6,513 nucleotides of DNA from Gammaproteobacteria bacterium CG22_combo_CG10-13_8_21_14_all_40_8 (GCA_002770795.1 PCTP01000113.1:1-6513); one strand, 5' to 3'. Counted from the first letter of the stretch, positions 1 to 5,839 are shown. Program-made: numbers and translations. Notes: generated by a model from the letters alone, not told the origin.

Positions 1-588
1 AGTATCGCCAAATAGGTTAAAGTCTACCAAATAGGCCAGACTGTTTAAAATCATTAATTGTACTTCTGAAACTTTTAGATGATTACTCGATGGAACCCTG
101 ATTTCAACATCGTCAGGTCCCGTCAGTCCTGCAATTTCTCCTCCCGAATCTCCGGTGAGGGAAATGATAAGCATATCCTTATTCAGTCCTGCTCTAATGG
201 CTTGTGAGCAAGCAAAGCTCTCGCCATCCTGTGAGACGGTGAGTAACACGTCACCCGAATCCCCCAAAGCCCTGACTTGGCGTGCAAAGACTTCATTTGA
301 GCTGGTATCTTTGTTAATCGCAGAGTAGAGGCTCAGATTGTCGGATAAGCAGATTACCGGTAAGCTAGGGCGCTCTATAGAGACACGATGTAGCAGCAGG
401 GTGGTAAATACCTGTGCTAAAGCCGCATTGCTACCTTCTCCACAGACCAATAATTTCTTTCCCTGAATCAGGGCCTGGGTAATAAGATCACCAGCATTTG
501 CGACAATTTCCGGTAATGCATCGGCGGTATCGATTTTAGTTTGAATACTTTCATTGAAAGTATTTTTAATTAGGCTGAGTGAATTCAT
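1..588 (-). CDS. diaA: DiaA/GmhA-like SIS-domain protein (3' end cut by window)
   Basis: I translated this gene directly from the minus strand: 196 codons run from an ATG to the window edge without a stop. E. coli DiaA has 196 residues, so only the last few codons are probably missing. The protein is a single SIS (sugar isomerase) domain. Recognisable DiaA/GmhA blocks are ESIQTKID (13-20), KLLVCGEGSNAALAQ (45-59), ERPSLPVICL (72-81), FARQVRALGDSGDVLL (101-116) and ISLTGDSGGEIAGLTGP (142-158). E. coli DiaA is a tetramer that binds DnaA and promotes timely initiation of replication; GmhA makes D-glycero-D-manno-heptose 7-phosphate. The usual GNGGS/GNGTS phosphate loop reads GEGSN here, and the E-x-H pair of GmhA reads EVQ (175-177), so sedoheptulose-7-phosphate isomerase activity is unlikely. 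Position after lpoA-yraN matches E. coli diaA. An AGGA ribosome binding site sits 9 nt before the ATG. The DnaA-binding role is inferred from homology and context. Confidence 0.88.
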   Translation of the reverse strand, partial: MNSLSLIKNTFNESIQTKIDTADALPEIVANAGDLITQALIQGKKLLVCGEGSNAALAQVFTTLLLHRVSIERPSLPVICLSDNLSLYSAINKDTSSNEVFARQVRALGDSGDVLLTVSQDGESFACSQAIRAGLNKDMLIISLTGDSGGEIAGLTGPDDVEIRVPSSNHLKVSEVQLMILNSLAYLVDFNLFGDT

Positions 589-597
589 TATTTTCGT

Positions 598-601
598 TCC
601 T
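598..601 (-). promoter_or_regulatory. Ribosome binding site of diaA, overlapping the yraN stop
   Basis: AGGA on the minus strand lies 9 nt before the diaA ATG (588-586) and overlaps the TAG stop of yraN (602-600). This fixes the diaA start and suggests translational coupling of the two genes. Confidence 0.7.
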
Positions 602-1025
602 AAGTTTGAAAGGCATCTTTTATCCATTGAATACGATCGACTTGCAAAGCATCGAAACCAATCACATCAAAACGACAAGGTCGCTCAGAAAACTTCTGAT
701 GATTTTGTAAATAGAGTTGTGCCGTTTTAATAATTTTTGCCTGCTTTTTTGCATCCACCGTTTCAAGAGCATTGACCAATTGATGGGTTCTTAATCTCAC
801 TTCCACAAAAACAAGATATTCATTGTGAAGCATAATGAGATCGATTTCACCCACTTTACAACGAAAATTTCTTTCAAGGGTTTTTAAACCCTGTTGATGA
901 AGATAAATCTCCGCAAGATTCTCGGCATCTGAGCCTTGAACTAAATGGGATGCTTTACTGAATTTATTCAGCTTAGTCAGTTTATTCAACCACTGCGTTG
1001 GTTTTGGTAGTTTCATCAGATGCAT
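600..1025 (-). CDS. yraN: YraN, UPF0102 nuclease-fold family protein
   Basis: This 141-residue protein belongs to the YraN/UPF0102 family. The family has a predicted PD-(D/E)xK endonuclease-like core and is near-universal in bacteria, but its cellular role is not settled. Visible family motifs are G-x-x-AE-x-LAEIYL (31-42), the active-site-like GEIDLI (59-64), FVEVRLR (73-79), the K-x-x-K-x-x-x-x-A-x-LYL helix (about 94-106) and CRFDVIGFD (117-125). D62 and E75 with R77 are the candidate metal-site residues. The conserved domain begins near residue 28, so the first 27 residues (basic, Leu/Lys-rich) are an N-terminal extension compared with many homologues. The ATG at 1025 and another in-frame ATG at 1016 both lie inside the end of lpoA, giving a 44- or 35-bp overlap. 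Neither has a strong ribosome binding site, so the start is uncertain and translation may be coupled to lpoA. Gene order lpoA-yraN-diaA supports the assignment. Confidence 0.93.
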   Translation of the reverse strand: MHLMKLPKPTQWLNKLTKLNKFSKASHLVQGSDAENLAEIYLHQQGLKTLERNFRCKVGEIDLIMLHNEYLVFVEVRLRTHQLVNALETVDAKKQAKIIKTAQLYLQNHQKFSERPCRFDVIGFDALQVDRIQWIKDAFQT

Positions 1026-2877
1026 TGCTAGTTGGATTATCTTCTTGAGTCAGCGTAACGAGTCCGTTGTGAAAATGACTCCAAGTTAAGGTATTGTTGA
1101 TCTGATGCACTGAGTTCATGGAAAGTTTTCCCGATAAACCATTAAAGTATTGCTCAGGAAAAACTTCCAGAACACTGACTTGATCAATCAATTGATAAGC
1201 ATCAACCCCAAAAGCAAACAAATAAGCACTTTCACTGGAAATTGACGATGGGATAGAAGGTTGCCATGTATTGCTGGACGTTTGGACGTCAGCATCTACC
1301 AGCCAAGGAAAACTGAGGAAGTTAATGGACTCCATATCCTTATCTAGCTCAGGGTTGTTTTTACCCGAGTGAATTTTTGAAGTCGCATACACTGGTATAT
1401 TCCTAGCAAAATAATAATCTAATAAGGGTTTTAAACGGCGTCCATTTTGTGGATTGGCATAGAGAAATATTGCATCGATATCTTGACGTCGTCTGGGATC
1501 AAACTCTAATGCGCGACCAAATAAGCGTTCTAATTTATTCTTTCTTTTGAAGCTTTCATCTATGCCTAATAGGGATTGGATGACATCACTATTTTCTGAT
1601 TCATCCTTATAATGTTTTTGTATAACAATTTCACCACCCAAGGCTTCAAAGCGATTTTTAAAGGCGTTGAGAGCCTTGTCGCCTAAGTGGTTGTCTGGCA
1701 CTAAGACGGCTATTTTTTTCAAATTTAAGTCGTAGAGTCGTTGAGAAATTTGGTTGGTTTCATTTTCAATGGGTAGTCCAAATTGGTAAATGTTACCTGT
1801 GTTTGTGGTTTCAAGATCCACAATATTTAAGGTGATTGCAGGCAATTCATCCCCTTTTTGTTGGGCAAACTGCACTATTTTGTCTTTGTTTAAAGGGCCC
1901 AGGATGAAATCGGCTCCTTCTGCTAGCGCTTTTTGGTAGACAGTCCCAATGTCGTCTACATTCGAGTTATAAAAATGAAGTGAGGGTTTTGTCGCTATAG
2001 GAGATTGGAAAAAGGCCGCTTCAATACCTTGACGAATCACTTTGGCGCTTGGTGCAATAATACCCGTTTGAGGTAACAATACAGCGACAGTTTTAGGATC
2101 ATAAAACTTCGCTTGGCTCATTCTGGCTAATTCTGTGGGGATAACAACGGCAGCTGGATGTTGAGTAAAGCGATTTTTCCATAACGAGAAGGCCTTAAGT
2201 AATTGTCGTGGTTGTCCTTGTGTTTGTCTTTGGATGATGGCTAATTGAATCCAGCCATTCAGCACGGGATCATTGGCAGTGCTTTGGGTAAAAACATCAA
2301 AGTAATTTTCTGTGGGGAGTTTGAGAATATTCCAAATAGCGTCTTGATTTTCCTGATATTCAGCGGCTGTTAAAATTGTACCTAATGGGATCCGTATTTT
2401 AATTGCCTCAACAAAATTACTCGTTTGTAGATAAGCCTCTGCATAGGTTTTAAGTCTTAAAATTTCATCTCCTGTGGAAAATTGGATGGGTTTAAGCTGT
2501 TCAAATTGATTTAATGCTTGGGTGTAATCTTGCATTTGGGTGAGGAAAATCGCTTGATAAAGTAAAAAGCGTTGATGCTGTTCCTGATTAAGCGCTAATT
2601 CCGTCTCAGCTTGCCCTATTTGCGCTAAAGGCTCAGTGATGTAGGAAAATTGTTTTTGCTCAATCATTGAGGCGATTGCATTGAGAATAAAACTATATTT
2701 TTCTGGTGCAGTCGCTGATTTTGCTTTCATGAGCCAAAATTCTGCATCTTGGGTTTGCCCAAGGGATTGGTTTTTGTGGGGGGGCTGTTGCGGGTTTATG
2801 GGTGTAGGACAGCCTGTCAGCAATGCCAACACACTGACTAATAGAATAAAAAGCAAAGACTTTGAGATGATATGCAT
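982..2877 (-). CDS. lpoA: LpoA, outer-membrane lipoprotein activator of PBP1A
   Basis: This is a 631-residue lipoprotein of the LpoA/YraM family (E. coli 678 aa, Haemophilus about 575 aa). In E. coli LpoA reaches from the outer membrane through the periplasm and stimulates the peptidoglycan synthase PBP1A. The sequence shows a signal peptide (hydrophobic 8-20), a lipobox L20-T21-G22-C23 with Cys23 as lipidated residue, and Pro rather than Asp at +2, consistent with outer-membrane sorting. A Pro/Gln linker (24-40) leads into a helical TPR-like region (about 45-255). A periplasmic-binding-protein-like domain follows (about 262-605), with KTVAVLLPQTG (262-272), GADFILGPLN (321-330), LKKIAVLVPDNHLG (386-399) and RRRQDIDAIFLYANP (462-476). 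The acidic tail 611-631 is low complexity. The reading frame is open 60 codons further upstream, but that part has no lipoprotein signal and overlaps rsmI, so the ATG at 2877 is the start. It is the first gene of lpoA-yraN-diaA, divergent from rsmI as in E. coli. Confidence 0.93.
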   Translation of the reverse strand: MHIISKSLLFILLVSVLALLTGCPTPINPQQPPHKNQSLGQTQDAEFWLMKAKSATAPEKYSFILNAIASMIEQKQFSYITEPLAQIGQAETELALNQEQHQRFLLYQAIFLTQMQDYTQALNQFEQLKPIQFSTGDEILRLKTYAEAYLQTSNFVEAIKIRIPLGTILTAAEYQENQDAIWNILKLPTENYFDVFTQSTANDPVLNGWIQLAIIQRQTQGQPRQLLKAFSLWKNRFTQHPAAVVIPTELARMSQAKFYDPKTVAVLLPQTGIIAPSAKVIRQGIEAAFFQSPIATKPSLHFYNSNVDDIGTVYQKALAEGADFILGPLNKDKIVQFAQQKGDELPAITLNIVDLETTNTGNIYQFGLPIENETNQISQRLYDLNLKKIAVLVPDNHLGDKALNAFKNRFEALGGEIVIQKHYKDESENSDVIQSLLGIDESFKRKNKLERLFGRALEFDPRRRQDIDAIFLYANPQNGRRLKPLLDYYFARNIPVYATSKIHSGKNNPELDKDMESINFLSFPWLVDADVQTSSNTWQPSIPSSISSESAYLFAFGVDAYQLIDQVSVLEVFPEQYFNGLSGKLSMNSVHQINNTLTWSHFHNGLVTLTQEDNPTSNASDETTKTNAVVE

Positions 2878-2915
2878 AAAATTGAAGTTCTTCTGTCGAA
2901 TAATGACGCTGGTAC

Positions 2916-2944
2916 ATGATAAAGTATGCGCTACATATTGCCAA
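2916..2944 (-). promoter_or_regulatory. Sigma-70-like promoter of lpoA-yraN-diaA
   Basis: Reading the minus strand, TTGGCA (2944-2939, 5 of 6 matches to TTGACA) is separated by exactly 17 nt from TATCAT (2921-2916, 5 of 6 matches to TATAAT). Transcription would start near 2909, leaving a leader of about 32 nt before the lpoA ATG at 2877. This is the best promoter match in the window. The motifs are seen; the function is inferred. Confidence 0.6.
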
Positions 2945-2973
2945 TGGCAGTTCCGCTTTTTCGGGTAAAACAG

Positions 2974-3843
2974 ATGAATGATTTCGCAGAACCTTCTCAG
3001 CTTGGTCAATTGCTGATTGTTGCAACGCCTATTGGTAATCTTGGCGATATCACACAAAGAGCCATTGAAGCTTTATCGAGCAGTGATTATTTAGCCGTTG
3101 AAGACTCTAGGCATAGCCGAAAACTCCTTTCATTTTTGGGGTTAAACACGCCGATGCTTTCTTTACATGAACATAATGAGCGTCAAAGAGCCGATCAAAT
3201 CATTAATGACTGCCTAGCTGGCAAAACGGTGGCGCTTATTTCTGATGCGGGAACACCGTTGATTAGCGATCCAGGTTATTTTTTAGTCAGAGAAGCCCTT
3301 AAAAAGGGGGTAAGAGTATCACCTATCCCTGGAGCTTGCGCTGCGATAGCGGCATTAAGCTGTTCTGGTATTGCCTCAAATAGTTTTATCTTCGAAGGCT
3401 TTTTACCCGCGAGAAAAAACCAAAGGGAAGCGCAGCTTAAGTTGTTAAGTCGAGAAACAAGGACTTTAATCTTTTATGAGTCGACTCATCGTATACAAGA
3501 GTTTGTGGAGTCGCTCATCCAAGAATTTGGGCCCACCAGAGAAATTACTTTGGGTAAAGAGTTAACCAAGTCTTTTGAAGCGGTTTGGCATGGTGAGGTT
3601 CAAGATCTGATTTCATGGTTTAAAGATAAACCAGAAAGATGCAAGGGCGAGTTTGTGATTGTGGTGGAAGGTTCAAAGCAAACAGAAGAAGCTTCAACCC
3701 TAATGGATGACGAAAGTTTGATGAAGAGACTGTTAAAAGATTTATCCGTGAAGCAAGCTTCGTTGTTAGCGGCGGATTTAACAGGAAAAAGAAAGAAACA
3801 CTTCTATCAAATGGGTTTGTCTCTTGAACACGCTGCTGAATGA
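2974..3843 (+). CDS. rsmI: RsmI, 16S rRNA (cytidine1402-2'-O)-methyltransferase
   Basis: RsmI is an SAM-dependent tetrapyrrole-methylase-fold enzyme that 2'-O-methylates C1402 in the decoding centre of 16S rRNA; RsmH adds the N4 methyl to the same base. The 289-residue product is close to E. coli RsmI (286 aa). Motifs in order are TPIGNLGD (18-25), AVEDSRHS (41-48), ISDAGTPLISDPG (89-101, the SAM-binding loop), IPGACAAIAALSCSG (118-132), EGFLPARK (141-148), FYESTHRI (168-175), GKELTKSFE (194-202) and KGEFVIVVEG (224-233). The C-terminal helical tail (about 247-289) is present, so the gene looks complete. The frame is open further up, with ATGs at 2926 and 2944. The ATG at 2974 was chosen because it gives the family length, starts just before the conserved GQLLIVATPIGNL block, and follows a weak GGGT 8 nt upstream. 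It is divergent from lpoA. I see no convincing promoter of its own and no terminator after it. Confidence 0.96.
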   Translation: MNDFAEPSQLGQLLIVATPIGNLGDITQRAIEALSSSDYLAVEDSRHSRKLLSFLGLNTPMLSLHEHNERQRADQIINDCLAGKTVALISDAGTPLISDPGYFLVREALKKGVRVSPIPGACAAIAALSCSGIASNSFIFEGFLPARKNQREAQLKLLSRETRTLIFYESTHRIQEFVESLIQEFGPTREITLGKELTKSFEAVWHGEVQDLISWFKDKPERCKGEFVIVVEGSKQTEEASTLMDDESLMKRLLKDLSVKQASLLAADLTGKRKKHFYQMGLSLEHAAE

Positions 3844-3879
3844 TAGTAATTTGCTATGGGTTTAATTAAATTAATTAAT
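3843..3879 (+). promoter_or_regulatory. Possible OxyR-binding element before the peroxiredoxin gene
   Basis: The known OxyR consensus is four ATAG/CTAT elements spaced by 7 nt. Here ATAG (3843-3846) and CTAT (3854-3857) match perfectly with N7 between them. At the expected next positions lie ATTA (3865-3868) and TAAT (3876-3879), each matching 2 of 4. In total 12 of 16 key bases agree. The element begins on the last base of the rsmI stop and lies about 65-100 nt before the peroxiredoxin ATG, followed by a TAATTA-rich tract (3861-3881). Further CTAT copies occur at 3885-3888 and 3902-3905. The flanking bases of the consensus are poorly kept, and no oxyR gene is in the window, so this is a suggestion only. 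Confidence 0.35.
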
Positions 3880-3931
3880 TAGATCTATTGATGTTTGCAA
3901 GCTATGCTGTGTGAGTCAATTTAAAACCACA

Positions 3932-3935
3932 GAGG
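3932..3935 (+). promoter_or_regulatory. Ribosome binding site deciding the peroxiredoxin start
   Basis: GAGG, within AGAGGAA, lies 8 nt before the ATG at 3944. This spacing is ideal, while the upstream GTG (3911) has no such site and the ATG at 3938 is too close. It therefore favours the start at 3944. Confidence 0.75.
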
Positions 3936-3943
3936 AAATGCAA

Positions 3944-4675
3944 ATGTTAAAAAACCAAGAAGGCAATCAGGTTCCTAGTTTATCAATTCCAGTGATGACA
4001 AATGATGGATGGAGCAAGATAGAGACTGACCAACTGTTTAAAAACAGAACAGTCGTGGTCTTTTCTCTACCAGGCGCATTTACACCTACTTGTTCAGCCA
4101 GCCATCTGCCTCGTTACAATGAGTTAGCACCTGTGTTTAAACAAAATGGAGTGGATGAGATCGTTTGTGTTTCTGTGAATGATACTTTTGTGATGAATGC
4201 ATGGGCAAAAGATCAACGTTCCAATAATGTCACTTTATTACCAGACGGCAATGGTAGCTTCACAGAAGCTATGGGCATGTTGGTGGATAAGTCAGCCATA
4301 GGTTTTGGTAAAAGATCTTGGCGTTATTCCATGTTGGTCAAAAATGGAGTTGTTGAAAAAATGTTTATAGAAGCGGATGTGGCTGGCGACCCTTTTGAAG
4401 TCAGTGATGCCGACACCCTGTTAGATTTCATCAACCCGAATGCAAAAAAGCCAGAGTTTGTCACTTTGTTTTCAAAATCAGGCTGTCCACATTGTGCTCG
4501 CGCCAAAAAATTGCTCAGGGAAAAAGGTTATGCTTACGAGGAAGTAGAAATTGGCCATGAAGTCACTTCAAAAACCTTACAAGCTGTTGCCAATAGAACC
4601 TCTACACCTCAAATTTTTATTGGAGGTAAGCATATAGGTGGAGCCGATGATCTTGAGAAGTATTTTGCAGGCTAA
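3944..4675 (+). CDS. Hybrid peroxiredoxin-glutaredoxin (PGdx, Prx5 type)
   Basis: This 243-residue protein fuses a Prx5-type peroxiredoxin to a C-terminal glutaredoxin, like the Haemophilus influenzae hybrid Prx5 (HI0572, about 241 aa). It reduces H2O2 and alkyl hydroperoxides in the cytoplasm using glutathione directly, because the glutaredoxin domain recycles the peroxidatic cysteine. The peroxiredoxin domain (about 4-165) carries PGAFTPTCSASHLPRY with peroxidatic Cys50, the Pro and Thr of the PxxxTxxC motif, VSVNDTFVMNAW (76-87) and the Arg-containing GKRSWRYS (122-129). An extra cysteine, Cys75, lies just before that segment. The glutaredoxin domain (about 171-243) has the CPHC active site (Cys181, Cys184), the cis-proline TPQ (221-223) and the GSH-binding GGKHIGGADDL (228-238). 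The ATG at 3944 was chosen over the GTG at 3911 because of the ribosome binding site and the family length. The gene follows rsmI by 100 bp, probably with its own promoter and possibly under OxyR control. Confidence 0.95.
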   Translation: MLKNQEGNQVPSLSIPVMTNDGWSKIETDQLFKNRTVVVFSLPGAFTPTCSASHLPRYNELAPVFKQNGVDEIVCVSVNDTFVMNAWAKDQRSNNVTLLPDGNGSFTEAMGMLVDKSAIGFGKRSWRYSMLVKNGVVEKMFIEADVAGDPFEVSDADTLLDFINPNAKKPEFVTLFSKSGCPHCARAKKLLREKGYAYEEVEIGHEVTSKTLQAVANRTSTPQIFIGGKHIGGADDLEKYFAG

Positions 4676-4712
4676 TTTTTCGTGATTTAAGTCGTCCCAA
4701 TTTAGCCTTCAT

Positions 4713-4759
4713 CAGGTTACAAAAACTGATTCACATACAGAAGAAGTGTTTGTAACTTG
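4713..4759 (+). terminator. Stem-loop in the convergent gap after the peroxiredoxin gene
   Basis: CAGGTTACAAA (4713-4723) pairs with TTTGTAACTTG (4749-4759): 11 pairs with one G-U on the plus strand, with a perfect 8-bp GTTACAAA/TTTGTAAC core and a 25-nt loop that could pair further (CAC 4732-4734 with GTG 4746-4748). It starts 37 nt after the peroxiredoxin stop and lies 31 nt beyond the yghU stop. The stem is AT-rich and no uninterrupted T-run follows on either strand, so it is a weak candidate for intrinsic termination or a 3'-end protecting structure. Confidence 0.35.
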
Positions 4760-4789
4760 TTGTATCCAGCAAAACTTCAAGAGACATTT

Positions 4790-5635
4790 TTAGAGCAGAT
4801 TAAAGTCATTCGAACTATGCCGTTCTGGCAACTGTTCTGATGGCTCTCCCCAGCTTTTGTTCACCATAACTCCGCGTTTAACTGCTGGTCGTTTAGCAAT
4901 TTCATTGGCCCAGCTATTCAGATGCTTGTAGCTTTTGGTGTCTAAAAATTCTGCCGCATCGTAGACTTTATTTAATACCAATGCGCCATACCAAGGCCAA
5001 ATCGCCATGTCGGCGATGCTGTAGCCATCACCACAGATAAATTGGTTTTCAGCTAAATGGCGATCGAGTACATCTAGTTGACGTTTGACCTCCATACTAA
5101 AACGATTGATAGGATACTCATATTTTTCAGGTGCGTAGGCATAAAAATGACCAAATCCACCACCAAGATAAGGTGCACTACCGACTTGCCAGAATAACCA
5201 AGAGAGACATTGTGCTCTTTGACTGGGTTCGGTTGGAATGAATGCTTTAAATTTTTCCGCAAGATGGAGCAAAATTGCACCAGATTCAAAAATAGGGATG
5301 TTATTTCCTTGAGTTTTATCCAGCAGCACAGGAATTTTAGAGTTGGGATTTAGCGCAACAAAACCTGAGCCAAATTGATCTCCTTTGGATATGTCTATTA
5401 AAAATGCATCATATTCAGCTTCACTAAAACCTGCTTCAAGTAACTCTTCAAATAAAATGGTCACTTTGACCCCATTGGGGGTTGCAAGTGAATAAAGTTG
5501 GAATGGATGTTTGCCAACGGGAAGTTCTTTTTCAGCAGTGGCTCCTGCAACAGGGCGGTTAATATTGGCAAATTTACCGCCATTTCCTTGTTCCCATTGC
5601 CAGACTTTAGGTGGTGTATAAGTTTGCTCAGACAT
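4790..5635 (-). CDS. yghU: YghU-type glutathione S-transferase / GSH disulfide reductase
   Basis: The 281-residue protein aligns by eye along its whole length with E. coli YghU (288 aa), a nu-class-like GST. YghU binds two glutathiones per monomer and reduces disulfides such as 2-hydroxyethyl disulfide, with little classical transferase activity. The YghU-specific N-terminal extension (1-43) includes KVWQWE (10-15), FANINRPVAG (22-31) and LPVGKHPFQLYSL (38-50). The thioredoxin-like GST domain follows with TPNGVKVTILFEELL (52-66), GDQFGSGF (85-92), NPNSKIP (96-102) and the glutathione gamma-Glu-binding ESG (117-119). The all-helical domain contains WLFWQVGSAPYLGGGFGHF (146-164), INRFSMEVKRQLDVLD (176-191), the N-capping SIADMAIWPW (206-215) and KRPAVKRG (248-255). 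The C-terminal tail is slightly shorter than in E. coli. It is convergent with the glutathione-dependent peroxiredoxin gene. A GGAT 11 nt upstream is only a weak ribosome binding site. The physiological substrate is unknown. Confidence 0.94.
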   Translation of the reverse strand: MSEQTYTPPKVWQWEQGNGGKFANINRPVAGATAEKELPVGKHPFQLYSLATPNGVKVTILFEELLEAGFSEAEYDAFLIDISKGDQFGSGFVALNPNSKIPVLLDKTQGNNIPIFESGAILLHLAEKFKAFIPTEPSQRAQCLSWLFWQVGSAPYLGGGFGHFYAYAPEKYEYPINRFSMEVKRQLDVLDRHLAENQFICGDGYSIADMAIWPWYGALVLNKVYDAAEFLDTKSYKHLNSWANEIAKRPAVKRGVMVNKSWGEPSEQLPERHSSNDFNLL

Positions 5636-5663
5636 AATTTAGTCATCCAGATGCTCATTGGTT

Positions 5664-5682
5664 CGTTCATTGTAGATGAACG
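5664..5682. repeat. 19-bp perfect dyad before yghU (possible operator)
   Basis: CGTTCAT (5664-5670) and ATGAACG (5676-5682) are perfect inverted 7-bp arms around a 5-nt TGTAG centre. The dyad ends 28 nt upstream of the yghU ATG. Its size and position suit a dimeric repressor operator, or a small hairpin in the yghU leader that sits just ahead of the ribosome binding site. The symmetry is plain in the sequence; the role is inferred. Confidence 0.45.
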
Positions 5683-5740
5683 TAGCGTCTATTAGTTGCA
5701 AGTTTGTGAAGAAAGAGCTTAATTTACTTCATTGCTGGAT

Positions 5741-5770
5741 ATTAGAGCGAGATAAGAATGGCTTTTCCAA
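5741..5770 (-). promoter_or_regulatory. Candidate sigma-70 promoter for yghU
   Basis: On the minus strand TTGGAA (5770-5765, 4 of 6) is followed after 18 nt by TCTAAT (5746-5741, 5 of 6). Transcription would start near 5734, giving a leader of about 100 nt that contains the 5664-5682 dyad. The -35 box lies between the arms of the 5755-5792 inverted repeat. The match is moderate and unproven. Confidence 0.35.
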
Positions 5771-5792
5771 TCAGTGATTTTCGAGCCATTCT
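5755..5792. repeat. 9-bp inverted repeat with nested dyad between the permease and yghU
   Basis: AGAATGGCT (5755-5763) and AGCCATTCT (5784-5792) are perfect 9-bp inverted arms. The 20-nt loop contains a second small dyad, AATC (5769-5772) and GATT (5776-5779), around AGT. The structure begins 47 nt beyond the permease stop. There is no T-run on the minus strand after the stem (TATCTC follows), so it is a poor intrinsic terminator. It may instead be a 3'-end stem-loop or a protein-binding dyad around the yghU -35 box. Confidence 0.4.
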
Positions 5793-5839
5793 GAGTTAAT
5801 GTTGTTAACGATGTTCGACTATGGGTTCTATAAAATGAG

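Noticed and set aside
2681..2968. 95-codon open frame on the plus strand
   Set aside because: It is antisense to the start of lpoA and into the divergent spacer, shows no recognisable domain, and the lpoA lipoprotein signal on the other strand explains the region.
2693..3025. 110-codon open frame on the minus strand in another phase
   Set aside because: It overlaps lpoA on the same strand and rsmI on the other, with no family resemblance or ribosome binding site.
2878..3057. 60-residue N-terminal extension of LpoA
   Set aside because: It would bury the signal peptide and lipobox inside the protein and would overlap the start of rsmI; the promoter at 2916-2944 lies within it.
3861..3881. TTAATTAA-type AT-rich repeats
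   Set aside because: They look like an AT-rich upstream promoter tract rather than a real repeat array or origin element.
3911..3943. 11-residue extension of the peroxiredoxin from a GTG start
   Set aside because: There is no ribosome binding site before the GTG, while a well-placed GAGG precedes the ATG at 3944, which gives the family length.
3844..3943. RNase P RNA (rnpB) or mraZ after rsmI, as I recall in some relatives
   Set aside because: The gap is only 100 bp and AT-rich, too short for rnpB, and the next gene is the peroxiredoxin.
4324..4506. 60-codon minus-strand frame inside the peroxiredoxin gene
   Set aside because: It is a shadow of the clear plus-strand coding sequence.
5074..5289. 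71-codon minus-strand frame inside yghU
   Set aside because: It is an out-of-phase shadow of yghU with no recognisable features.
5461..5695. Two short open frames, one on each strand, over the yghU start
   Set aside because: Both are shadows of the yghU N-terminal coding region, which is conserved with E. coli YghU.
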